From positions 828,682 to 892,681 of the forward strand of contig JAWMQQ010000002.1 of assembly GCA_033283385.1 (NCBI GenBank): DNA of 64,000 nucleotides, given 5' to 3'. Positions 19,319 to 27,071 of this stretch are shown piece after piece (position 1 is the first letter of the stretch; each line of letters begins with the position of its first letter). Position numbers and translations under genes: made by a program. The notes beneath the pieces were generated by a model that saw only the letters and a list, made by a program, of their open reading frames with translations, did not search any database and was not told the origin of the DNA. This DNA comes from Mangrovimicrobium sp033283385 (GTDB taxonomy: Bacteria; Pseudomonadota; Gammaproteobacteria; Pseudomonadales; Halieaceae).

Positions 19319-20496
19319 GGGGCGGGTTTGCCGCGGGCGAACTGGCGGGGATACTGGCGGTATTTGCCCCAGCTGGCCATGACCAGCGCCACCGGCAGCC
19401 AGAAGAACAGCCAGAGCTCCTTCGGTTGCACCAGCAGGCGGTCGAAGTCCATGCTGATGCAGGTCGCCGCGTAGACGAGCAGGGTGAAGTAGATCCGTTC
19501 GCCGAAGCGAGAGCGCAACTGCCAGGCCCACCAGGCCGCCAGCCCCAGCACGCCCAGCAACAGGGCCAGCCCTACCAGCCCCCCATCGCGCAGCGAGGCG
19601 AGATAGCTGTCGTGGGCGTGGCTGAACACCTTGTTGTAGGCGTGCACCGCAGTCTCCACCAGGTAGCCCTGGCCGAACCACAGGTGCGCCCTGGCGGTCT
19701 CCAGCACCTGCTCCCAGATTCCCGGCCGGTAGGAGAGCGTGAGTACCCGCGCGCTCCACAGCGCCTCGTTGGAGGCCAGCAGGGCCCAGCTGGCGGCGCC
19801 GGCGACGATGATCAGGCCCAGCGCCCGGTAACCCATCAGCACCAGCAGCGAGGCGCACACCGCCGCCAGCGCGGTGCGCGACTGCGTGAACAGCACCAGC
19901 GCCAGCAGGATTATGGCCGCCGCGGCGCAGATCAGGCGCTCGCGGCGCTGCTGGGCCGCCACCAGCCGGAACAGTGCGCCGACCAGGAACATGCCGTAGA
20001 CGGCGCCACTCTCGTTGGGGTCGTGCATGACGCCCAGCGGCAGCAGGCGCGCCTGGGGAAAGGGGTGGTGCCAGTAGAAGACGACGATGGAGAGTATGGC
20101 GGCGCCTGCCGCCAGCCACAGGGCGTAGCGTTGCAATACGTCGAAGCGCACTGGATAGCGCACCCAAACGTATCCGCTGAGGAAGACGAAGCCGAGCACG
20201 CACAGGCTGTACCAGAGCGCACTAATGGCGCCTGTTGCGCTGAAGTTTTCAGTCCACGCCAGGCTGCTCATCATGTAGCCGGTGTAGGCGACGACCAGCC
20301 AGGCCAGGGCATTGCGGCGGTAGAAGGCGTACAGTTCCCGCCACAACAGGGCGATGGCCGGCATCAGCAGCAGGTAGAACAGCCGCCGGTGCCCGGCCGC
20401 CATGGGCAACACGAAGTAGCCGGCGACGAACAGCGCGTACAGATAGAGGATTCCGCCGTCGAGCAGGAACTTGCGTGATTTGCTTATTATTGTCAT
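19315..20496 (-). CDS. O-antigen ligase / Wzy-type polymerase family membrane protein
   Basis: 393 aa with about ten hydrophobic segments and the Wzy_C/WaaL signature: LVLFTQSRTALAAVCA (Arg-containing loop), then a periplasmic loop RPGIWEQVLETARAHLWFGQGY and HAHDSYLASLRDGGLVGLAL. The Arg residues and the 'H..HDSYL' His are those needed by ligases. Such proteins attach undecaprenyl-linked glycans to lipid A-core or polymerise repeats at the periplasmic face of the inner membrane. No Wzx or Wzz lies nearby, so a glycan-to-lipid ligase role fits better than polymerisation. ATG at 20496; the stop comes from a REP unit. Confidence 0.8.
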   Translation of the reverse strand: MTIISKSRKFLLDGGILYLYALFVAGYFVLPMAAGHRRLFYLLLMPAIALLWRELYAFYRRNALAWLVVAYTGYMMSSLAWTENFSATGAISALWYSLCVLGFVFLSGYVWVRYPVRFDVLQRYALWLAAGAAILSIVVFYWHHPFPQARLLPLGVMHDPNESGAVYGMFLVGALFRLVAAQQRRERLICAAAAIILLALVLFTQSRTALAAVCASLLVLMGYRALGLIIVAGAASWALLASNEALWSARVLTLSYRPGIWEQVLETARAHLWFGQGYLVETAVHAYNKVFSHAHDSYLASLRDGGLVGLALLLGVLGLAAWWAWQLRSRFGERIYFTLLVYAATCISMDFDRLLVQPKELWLFFWLPVALVMASWGKYRQYPRQFARGKPAP

Positions 20497-20541
20497 GGGC
20501 CCCGAATGACAGCGAACGTTGGCAGGCGGGAAAATACCATA

Positions 20542-21651
20542 CTATTGGCGTTTTGGCTGCGCCATCAGTTGTATGACGCAGTCCGCCGCGCGCTGCAGTT
20601 CCCGTCCGGCCAGGTCGTCCGTCGGCGCCGGGTTTTCGCGGTTTGTCGCAAGGCTCGTGGCGGCCAGGTCGATGGACTCCTCCGTCAGCCAGCGGGCGTT
20701 CCCGCCCTCCACCAGGCGCGTCTGGATGTTGCCCACATCCCGCCGCATGCGCTCGGGTCCCAGGCGCATGGCGAGGCGGTGGCTGAGCGGTTTGTAGCGG
20801 TAGTTGTGCGCCAGACGCCACCAGGGCGTGTCGCCGTCGCCGGTGTCGAAAATAAACAGCGGTTTGCCCATGGCCGCCGCCTCGCCGAGCATGGACATGG
20901 ACTCGCCTGTCACGATGAAGGCGTCCGCCAGGGCCAGCATGCCGCGATAGGGGTTTTCGCCGGCATCTCCCCAGTGGTAGCTGAAGTGCGGCACGGTAAG
21001 TTCCCGTTGCAGGGCCTGGCTCGCCGCCGCCGGCGTGCGCGGGCTGTCGCTGACCAGCAGTGAACCGCCAGCCGCCTGGGCCAGGGCATTCGCCAGGCGG
21101 CCCAGGCGCGCGCCCTTGTCCGCGGTGAACACGAAGCGGCCGCTGTCGCCGCCCACCAGTACCGCCAGCCAGGGATGCTGCAACCGCTCCAGCCGCAGCA
21201 GCAGGCGCTCGCCGTCCTGGTGCAACTGTTCGTGCGCAAGCGCGTGCAACGGCAGCTGGTTGTGCAGGATGTTGTCGCGCCGGGGCAGGAAATACTGCGG
21301 CGTGGTGACGATCAGGTCCCAGCTTTCCAGCGGCGCCCAGGGGCGGCCGATATGCACCAGCTTGCAGCGGCCGCCAGAGCGTTCCCGGATCCAGTGCGCG
21401 ACGGGCTCGTTGCGCCGTCCCGCGGTGATGACGAGGTCCGGCCAGGGCGGCACCAGCGCGTCCGAGCTGCCGGGGTCGATACCGGCGAGGGTCGCCGGGG
21501 GCCCCAGGTGCACCAGCAGTTCCCAGGGCCGGGCCTGGATGGATTTTTCCTCGAAGGGCCAGCCCAGCGCGCCGGCCAGGGCGCGGACCTGGGTGTTGTC
21601 CCCGGCCTTGCGGCCCAGCAGGCACCAGACGGTGGGCGAGTTTTGCTGCAC
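20542..21651 (-). CDS. ELM1-like GT-B family protein (1 of 3)
   Basis: 369 aa of the 'mitochondrial fission ELM1' (DUF1022) family. The N-terminus CLLGRKAGDNTQVRALAGAL matches the family's 'G...GD..Q...LA..LG' start. DLVITAGRRNEPVAHWIR, LVHIGRPWAPL and VLVGGDSGRF follow. The C-terminal half has DAFIVTGESMSMLGEAAAMG and GKPLFIF, which look like the nucleotide-sugar site of GT-B glycosyltransferases. Bacterial members are of unknown activity and often sit in LPS or glycolipid loci. It lies 45 bases upstream of the O-antigen-ligase-like gene on the same strand. Paralogues are at 25976 and 32074. Confidence 0.78.
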   Translation of the reverse strand: MQQNSPTVWCLLGRKAGDNTQVRALAGALGWPFEEKSIQARPWELLVHLGPPATLAGIDPGSSDALVPPWPDLVITAGRRNEPVAHWIRERSGGRCKLVHIGRPWAPLESWDLIVTTPQYFLPRRDNILHNQLPLHALAHEQLHQDGERLLLRLERLQHPWLAVLVGGDSGRFVFTADKGARLGRLANALAQAAGGSLLVSDSPRTPAAASQALQRELTVPHFSYHWGDAGENPYRGMLALADAFIVTGESMSMLGEAAAMGKPLFIFDTGDGDTPWWRLAHNYRYKPLSHRLAMRLGPERMRRDVGNIQTRLVEGGNARWLTEESIDLAATSLATNRENPAPTDDLAGRELQRAADCVIQLMAQPKRQ

Positions 21652-21739
21652 GATTTCCCCTTTTCCTGCCGCGCCGTACGATTTATCGGCGGTGGCTGCT
21701 GCGCTACACTACCGCACAACTGGCTTGCGGGAAAACGCT

Positions 21740-22639
21740 TTGAAACCCACGGTTTTTATTCATACCAACCAGAAGCAGAAACTCGGCGCGATCGTCAGCC
21801 GCTACTCCCTGCGCAGGAACTCGGCCCACGCCGATGCATTCGACGTGCGCTTCATCGAGGTGGAGGATTTCCCCTGCATGCTCGAGCGCGAGGGGCAGCG
21901 CTACCTGCGCGACGGGGAGATGCGACCCTGGGTCAACAGCGACCTGCAATCCTTCACGCCGCTGCGCTTTGCTCCCCCGGAGCTGATGGGCTACCAGGGC
22001 AGGGCGGTGGTCACCGACCCGGACGTGTTCGCCCAGGGCGACATCTGGGAACTGCTGTCCCGCGATATGGGCGGCGCCGCCATCGCCTGCCGGCCCAAGT
22101 CCGGACGCAAGGGGCGCAAGGGAGCCTGGGCGAGCAGCGTCATGCTGCTGGATTGCGCGAAGCTGCAGCACTGGCGCTTCGAGGAGAATTTCTCGGCGAT
22201 GTTCGAGCCTCCCGGTGGCGGCAGGCCGTCGCGCGACTACATGGACTGGGTCTCGCTGAAGCTCGAGGATCCCGCCACGATCAGCGTGATCGAGAACGAG
22301 TGGAACGACTTCGACCACCTCACGCCCGAGACCAAGCTGCTGCACAATACCAAGCGCTATACCCAGCCCTGGAAGACCGGCCTGAAGATCGACTTCCGCC
22401 CGGCGGACACTTTCCAGCTGTTCCCGCCGCGCCACTGGCTGCGCCGCGCGCGGCGCGCGCTGTTCGGCGATTACAAGTTCGCGGGTACCTATTCGGCCCA
22501 CCCGGACCCCAACCAGGAGAAGTTCTTCTTCGGCCTGGTGCGCGAGTGCCTGGAGGCGGGGGATCTTACCGAAGCGCAGCTTCAGGACGAGATCCAGCGC
22601 GGGCACCTGCGCCCGGACGCGCTGAAGCTGGTCGCCTGA
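21740..22639 (+). CDS. GT-A-like putative glycosyltransferase (paralogue of the protein at 18223)
   Basis: 299 aa from a TTG at 21740; GCGGGA stands about eight bases before it and the next residues (KPTVFIHTNQKQKLGAIVSR) align with the paralogue's start. VVTDPDVFAQGDIWELL carries a DxD near residue 93. ASSVMLLDCAKLQHW and WNDFDHLTPETKLLHNTKRY match the paralogue block for block. A frame open far upstream (to 21035) is not used because it crosses the divergent ELM1-like gene and lacks conservation. Probably transfers a sugar in the same pathway; donor and acceptor unknown. Confidence 0.65.
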   Translation: MKPTVFIHTNQKQKLGAIVSRYSLRRNSAHADAFDVRFIEVEDFPCMLEREGQRYLRDGEMRPWVNSDLQSFTPLRFAPPELMGYQGRAVVTDPDVFAQGDIWELLSRDMGGAAIACRPKSGRKGRKGAWASSVMLLDCAKLQHWRFEENFSAMFEPPGGGRPSRDYMDWVSLKLEDPATISVIENEWNDFDHLTPETKLLHNTKRYTQPWKTGLKIDFRPADTFQLFPPRHWLRRARRALFGDYKFAGTYSAHPDPNQEKFFFGLVRECLEAGDLTEAQLQDEIQRGHLRPDALKLVA

Positions 22640-22708
22640 TTAGCGCCAGGTCGGTGGGTGTGGGGAAGCGGGCGCGCCGGGGACGGCGCGACCCGGGATC
22701 AACGGTAG

Positions 22709-23641
22709 TTAACGGTAGCTGTAGAGCGGGTCCAGGGTCGCGGCGAGCTGCGCGTCGATGCGCTCCACTTCCTCGTCGGTGAAGTAGTCGCGGTAACCGC
22801 CGACTTTCGCGCGGCGCACCTTGTAGCTGTCCGGGTTGTCCTTGTCGCGGGGCATCATGCGGCCGCCGGCGAGCCTGAAGGTGGACTGGCTTTCCATTTT
22901 CTTCATGTTCTCGTACGACGAGTACTCGACCGCGGCGTCGATGTTCGCCTCGCTCGCATCGACCTGCATGAATTCCAGCAACTCGGTGAGTTTTTCCTTC
23001 GGCGTCGCGCGCAGGTCCTCATAGCGCAGCAGGAAGAAATCCTTCACCTTGCCCGACTCGCTCGCCCACAGGTTGAGGTAATCCGCTACCGCCTGCATGC
23101 TGCCGCCGTTGTCGCCGGTGACGAAATCGAACAGGCTGATGTCGCTGCCGCGGGGCGGGTAGTTGTTGATCGCCACCTTGGAGGGCTTGATGCGGAACTT
23201 CCACTGGAAGAACTGCGAGACGGCCACGTCGCGCGGGTCCCGCGCCATCAGTACCACGCGCTTGTCGTAGAAGGGTTCCTTGGACTCGAAGTCGCCGGTG
23301 AAGTCCTTGATGTAATTGTCGTGGGTGAAGAAGATCTTCGGCACGCCCGGCGCCAGGTTGTGGAAGTTGTCGAAGCTGAGGATGGCGTTGTCCGGCAGGC
23401 CGTGCTTCACCCGGAACAGGTGCGAGAGCATCACCCGCAGCCAGGTGCGGCCGCTCTTGCCGAAGGAGACCACGACCACGTCCGCCCGGCGCAGCTTGTC
23501 GAACTGCTCGACGCCGCGCAGCTTGCGCTCCTCGGCGAGAATCTCCGACTCGGGCCGGCCGCGCATCCTGAAATGCAGCCACCTGCGCGAGAGCTTCTTG
23601 CGCAGGGTCTGCAGGCCCTGGCGCAGGGTCTGGAAGGTCAT
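22709..23641 (-). CDS. Sulfotransferase domain protein (1 of 3 related copies)
   Basis: 310 aa PAPS-dependent sulfotransferase. The 5'-phosphosulfate loop VVSFGKSGRTWLRVMLSHL lies near residue 55 and the 3'-phosphate motif RVVLMARDPRDVAVSQFF near 130. The C-terminal signature VRRAKVGGYRDYF corresponds to the 'RKG..GDWK..F' PAPS-binding element. Such enzymes move sulfate onto a hydroxyl or amine of a sugar or lipid in the cytoplasm. ATG at 23641 is two bases after the upstream gene's stop, so the two are one operon. Its nearest relative here is that upstream gene (shared FFQWxFRxxPxK and YPPxGSDI blocks). Confidence 0.88.
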   Translation of the reverse strand: MTFQTLRQGLQTLRKKLSRRWLHFRMRGRPESEILAEERKLRGVEQFDKLRRADVVVVSFGKSGRTWLRVMLSHLFRVKHGLPDNAILSFDNFHNLAPGVPKIFFTHDNYIKDFTGDFESKEPFYDKRVVLMARDPRDVAVSQFFQWKFRIKPSKVAINNYPPRGSDISLFDFVTGDNGGSMQAVADYLNLWASESGKVKDFFLLRYEDLRATPKEKLTELLEFMQVDASEANIDAAVEYSSYENMKKMESQSTFRLAGGRMMPRDKDNPDSYKVRRAKVGGYRDYFTDEEVERIDAQLAATLDPLYSYR

Positions 23642-23643
23642 CT

Positions 23644-24555
23644 TCACGATTGCGCTCCGCCGTAGCCGAACATCGGGTCGAGTTCCGCGACGAGCGTATC
23701 CAGCTGTGCGCACTGCTCGTCGGTGAAGTAGTCGCGGTAGCCGCCGACCTTGGCCTTGCGTACCTTGAAGGACTGCGGGTTGTCCTTGTCGCCGGGCTTG
23801 ACCCGCGCGCCGCTGCCCTTGAAGAACTTTTCCTGTTCCATTTTCTTCATGTTGTCATAGGCGGCGAACTCCACCGCCTCGCGCACCTGCTCATCGCTGG
23901 CGGGGGTGCCGGTGAACTCGAGAATCTTTGCCAGCACCTCGCCCGGATCGGCGCGCATGTCTTCGTAGCGCACTACCAGCACGTCCTTCAGTTCCGGAAT
24001 CGCGCGCGCCCAGCCGTTGAAGTAATCGACGATGCGCGGCACGCCGGCGTCCCTGTCCAGGACGAAGTCGTACACGCCGATATCGGAACCGTGGGGCGGG
24101 TAGTCATTGATAAACTTCTTGTTCGGCCGCATGCGGAACTGCCACTGGAAGAACTGCGACACCGCCACGTCGCGCGGGTCGCGCACCAGCAGCACGATGC
24201 GCTTGCCCTGGAAGTGCTCCATGGTCTCCCAGTTGCCGGTGTAGTTGCGCAGGTAGTTGTTGTGGGTGAAGAACACCGCGGGCAGCTTCGGGTCGCGCCG
24301 CTTGAGGTTGTCGAAGTCCAGCAGCTCGCGCTCGTCGAGTCCGCCCATCAGCTGGTAGGCCCGCGACAGCATCACCCGCAGCCAGGTGCGGCCGGACTTG
24401 CCCCAGCTCATCAGCACCCAGTCGGCGCGCTCGAGCTTCTTGTACTCCTCGCGACCGCGCAACCAGCGCTCCAGCCGCTTGCGGCTCTCGGCCGGCAGCC
24501 AGAAACAGAGCGCCATGATCAGGATGCGCATTGCGGCCCGTGCCGTGTCGGCCAT
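23644..24555 (-). CDS. Sulfotransferase domain protein (2 of 3 related copies)
   Basis: 303 aa. The PAPS loop VLMSWGKSGRTWLRVMLSRA and the 3'-phosphate motif RIVLLVRDPRDVAVSQFFQW are intact, as is the C-terminal VRKAKVGGYRDYFTDEQ. A hydrophobic N-terminal stretch (AMRILIMALCFWLPAE) could be a membrane anchor. ATG at 24555 has GAGGAA about ten bases upstream; an in-frame start at 24672 would run into the divergent gene's promoter region and is rejected. Close paralogue of the downstream gene, so a recent duplication is likely. Substrate unknown. Confidence 0.88.
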   Translation of the reverse strand: MADTARAAMRILIMALCFWLPAESRKRLERWLRGREEYKKLERADWVLMSWGKSGRTWLRVMLSRAYQLMGGLDERELLDFDNLKRRDPKLPAVFFTHNNYLRNYTGNWETMEHFQGKRIVLLVRDPRDVAVSQFFQWQFRMRPNKKFINDYPPHGSDIGVYDFVLDRDAGVPRIVDYFNGWARAIPELKDVLVVRYEDMRADPGEVLAKILEFTGTPASDEQVREAVEFAAYDNMKKMEQEKFFKGSGARVKPGDKDNPQSFKVRKAKVGGYRDYFTDEQCAQLDTLVAELDPMFGYGGAQS

Positions 24556-24715
24556 GTGCGGGGAATTCCTCGAAGGGTGTCTTGAAAGGGCGCGAATAAT
24601 ACCGTAATTGACACCAAGTCGCATCCCGCCGGGCAGGCGAAAAAATGCACTATTTACATCCTGCAGGGTCAAGAGTGCGCTTGCCCGGCCAGTGGCCCGG
24701 TCCTAAAATGCGCGC

Positions 24716-25342
24716 ATGTCGATGATCAACCTCAGCGCACTCCACGAAGCCCCCCTGCAGACCGACCCGTTCGACTTCCTGGTCGTACCCGGATTCATCG
24801 GTCCCGAGGCGCTCGCGCGCATCAACGTTGACTACCCGGCCATCGACACCGCCGCCAACCACGTGCTCGAAAACCTCAACTACGGCCCGGCCTTCGAGGC
24901 CCTCATGGCCGAACTCGCCGAGGGTGAGTTCCTCGCCGAATTGAGCGGCAAGTTCGACATGGACCTCACGGAAATGCCCACCACGATCACGGTGCGCAAG
25001 TTCTGCGAGCGCACCGACGGCAACATCCACACGGATCACAAGAGCAAGGTGATCACTGTCCTCATCTACTTCAACGAGGAGTGGAACCACGAGGATGGCC
25101 AGCTGCGCATGCTGCGCTCGCCCTCTGACATCGAGGACTACGCCGCGCAGGTGCCGCCGCTGGGCGGGACGCTGCTCGCGTTCCGCCGCACTGACCACTC
25201 GTGGCATGGGCATACGCGTTTTGTCGGCGAGCGGCGGATGGTGCAGATCAACTATCTCGACCAGAGTCCGCTGGCGGTGGCTGCACAGCGTATCAGCCGG
25301 TTCGGCACCCACTTCATGAAGAACGTCCTGGGGATGCGCTGA
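24716..25342 (+). CDS. 2-oxoglutarate/Fe(II)-dependent oxygenase family protein
   Basis: 208 aa. The HxD iron ligands lie in NIHTDHKSKVITVLIYFN near residue 105, followed by the distal His in DHSWHGHTRF and the 2OG-binding Arg in GERRMVQINYL. The fold is of the prolyl-4-hydroxylase/PHYH type. It hydroxylates an unknown substrate; since it is surrounded by sulfotransferases and ceramide genes, a lipid or glycan hydroxylation that creates a site for sulfation is possible. The start at 24716 (ATGTCGATG) has no strong ribosome binding site; the second ATG at 24722 is an alternative. Confidence 0.72.
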   Translation: MSMINLSALHEAPLQTDPFDFLVVPGFIGPEALARINVDYPAIDTAANHVLENLNYGPAFEALMAELAEGEFLAELSGKFDMDLTEMPTTITVRKFCERTDGNIHTDHKSKVITVLIYFNEEWNHEDGQLRMLRSPSDIEDYAAQVPPLGGTLLAFRRTDHSWHGHTRFVGERRMVQINYLDQSPLAVAAQRISRFGTHFMKNVLGMR

Positions 25343-25372
25343 GCCGCTTCCCGGCTAGCCTCTTCACTCCGC

Positions 25373-25408
25373 ACTCCGAACTCCGAACTCCGAACTCCGA
25401 ACTCCGAA
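25373..25408 (+). repeat. Tandem heptamer repeat (ACTCCGA)x5
   Basis: Five perfect head-to-tail copies of ACTCCGA from 25373 to 25407, preceded by a degenerate CACTCCG. Its seven-base period makes it prone to slippage. Confidence 0.9.
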
Positions 25409-25428
25409 TCTTGCGGCTTCGTAGAGCC

Positions 25429-25618
25429 GGGCTTCGCCGCACGACTCCCCTGCGAACGGGCGCTCGATTTCCCCTGCTTCCGGGCTGCTGCGCAACTCGA
25501 CCATTTTTCGCTGCGCGAAAAATTGGGACTCGGACAGTGCTCGCAGAAAGCCCCCGGAAGCAGGGGAAATCGAAAGCGGCGCCCTGATTGTTCGCAGGGG
25601 TGTTGTGCAGCGAAGCCC
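25429..25618. repeat. Large foldback element A
   Basis: Left arm 25429-25484 and right arm 25553-25618 are imperfect reverse complements. CGATTTCCCCTGCTTCCGGG pairs with CCCGGAAGCAGGGGAAATCG, and GGGCTTCG...CCCCTGCGAAC pairs with GTTCGCAGGGG...CGAAGCCC. They enclose a 68-base core (25485-25552) that contains its own hairpin TTTTTCGC-TGC-GCGAAAAA. The right arm carries a few extra bases. Confidence 0.85.
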
Positions 25619-25705
25619 TGGATCGAGCGGGATTGTGGGTTCGGGTGTCCGGTCTCGTCGAACCAGGCGCCGTCGCAGAGCGATTTAAGTGCGCCGACAG
25701 GAGGG

Positions 25706-25888
25706 CGCAGGCAGTGCAGGCCCCTTCGAAACAATCAGGCCGCGCTTTGCGGAGCTGTCGGACGTGGGGCTTTCCGCGAGCACTGTTCGAGTCCCGATTT
25801 TTCGCGCAGCGAAAAATGGTCGAGTTGCGCAGCGGCCACGTCCGACAGCGGAGCAGCGGCCGTTTCGAAGGGGCCTGCACTGCCTGCG
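25706..25888. repeat. Large foldback element B
   Basis: Left arm 25706-25767 and right arm 25836-25888 are reverse complements over CGCAGGCAGTGCAGGCCCCT, TTCGAAAC and GCTGTCGGACGTGG, with one loop-out in the left arm. The enclosed core (25768-25835) is the reverse complement of element A's core with about four differences. The arms differ from those of element A. Confidence 0.85.
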
Positions 25889-25975
25889 ACCGGGGCTTCG
25901 GAGCGCCATAACGCAAGAGTTCGACAGCGTGCCTGCTTTAGAAAAGCGGTACGTGCGAGGGCCCCAAAGCAGCGC

Positions 25976-27070
25976 TCAGAAAAGGCCTTCGATGCGCCGG
26001 ACGACGGTGCCGACATCATCGGGCAGCGCGCCCGAGGGTTCGCGGAAGGGCTGCCCGGCCCAGACCGCGAGCCCGCGATCCACGAGCATGCGGTGGAAGG
26101 CGCGGAAGTCGCGGGTGGCCGAGAGGATCTTGAAGTAGTCGAGGTGGTGGACGACACGTGCGAGGCCAAGGCGCAGGCGGTCGAGAACCGACTCGCGCCG
26201 CGGGTTGAACAGCCAGTGCGCCAGCGAGCGCCGCCCCTGGTCGAGGGTGCCCAGCCAGCCGCCCGGGAGAGGGAAGATGGCCAGCGGTTTGCCGAGGTAG
26301 ATGACCTCGACCATCATCGAGATGCTGTCGGCGGTGACGATAAAGCCGTCGGCGCTGCCGAGCAGGGCGCGGTAGGGGTTGTCCGGGGCGTCGGGCGACC
26401 ACTCGAAGTAGACCGCTTCCGGCGGCAGTTCCCGGCGCAGCACCTCCAGTACCTCCGGCGTGGTGCGCCGGCTGGTGGTGAGGTAGGGGGTGCCGCCGAG
26501 TTCCTCGACCACCCAGCGCGCCTTGGCGACGAGGTCTTTGGCCACCGCGCGGTTCATGATAAAGGGGTTGGTCTCGCCGCCGACCAGGATGGCGATCAGC
26601 GGCTTCGGCAGTTCGGCGAAACGCGCCTGCCAGTCCTCGGCCTCGGCGGCGACATCCTCCGGCTTGATGCGCATCAGCGGCAGCGTGGTGGGGATGAAGC
26701 TGGGCAGCGGCGGCATCTGGTTTTCGGCGCTGGCGATGATCAGGTCGAAGTCGCTCATGTGGCCGGAGGGCTTGCCGACCAGGGCGATCTTCGTGCGGTT
26801 GCCGGACTGCTGGCGCACCCACAGGGCGGCCATGGAGGGGCGCCGTCCGACGGTGAGGATGAGGTCGGGCCAGGGGGCTTCCAGGGGATCGGAGCGGGTC
26901 AGGTCGATGTGGTCCAGGGATGGTCGGTAGCGCGGCTTGCCGAGCACCCATTGCGGCTTCATCTGCAGGAATTTGTGCTCCACCGGCCAGTCCAGGGCCT
27001 CGACGATGGTCTCGACCTGGCCGTTGTCGCCCCGCTTGTCGCTGAGCAGGACCCAGGTGCGCGGCGGCAT
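25976..27070 (-). CDS. ELM1-like GT-B family protein (2 of 3)
   Basis: 364 aa. WVLLSDKRGDNGQVETIVEALDW at the N-terminus, DLILTVGRRPSMAALWVRQQSG, KIALVGKPSGHM and AILVGGETNPF follow the ELM1/DUF1022 pattern. The C-terminal half has DGFIVTADSISMMVEVIYLGKPLAIF, the putative sugar-nucleotide site. It starts one base after the stop of the upstream sulfotransferase on the same strand, so the two are translationally linked. Activity of bacterial members is not established. Confidence 0.78.
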   Translation of the reverse strand: MPPRTWVLLSDKRGDNGQVETIVEALDWPVEHKFLQMKPQWVLGKPRYRPSLDHIDLTRSDPLEAPWPDLILTVGRRPSMAALWVRQQSGNRTKIALVGKPSGHMSDFDLIIASAENQMPPLPSFIPTTLPLMRIKPEDVAAEAEDWQARFAELPKPLIAILVGGETNPFIMNRAVAKDLVAKARWVVEELGGTPYLTTSRRTTPEVLEVLRRELPPEAVYFEWSPDAPDNPYRALLGSADGFIVTADSISMMVEVIYLGKPLAIFPLPGGWLGTLDQGRRSLAHWLFNPRRESVLDRLRLGLARVVHHLDYFKILSATRDFRAFHRMLVDRGLAVWAGQPFREPSGALPDDVGTVVRRIEGLF

Positions 27071-27071
27071 C

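Larger units (their letters stand above)
25343..25975. other. 633-base region without a credible gene; repeat-rich
   Basis: Holds a heptamer tandem repeat (25373-25408) and two foldback elements (25429-25618, 25706-25888) that share an inverted 68-bp core. Several frames stay open here on both strands, but they only translate the repeats, have no ribosome binding site, and match no family I recognise. Confidence 0.7.

Noticed and set aside
21035..21739. N-terminal extension of the GT-A-like protein at 21740
   Set aside because: It crosses the divergent ELM1-like gene, is Ser/Arg-rich and unconserved; the paralogue begins at the equivalent of TTG 21740.
25373..25408. Heptamer repeat as a phase-variable coding repeat
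   Set aside because: It lies 30 bases past the oxygenase stop and in no supported reading frame, so length change would not alter a protein.
25252..25916. Several open frames of 70-200 aa in the repeat-rich gap
   Set aside because: They translate the foldback arms and core, lack ribosome binding sites, overlap each other on both strands and match no known protein.
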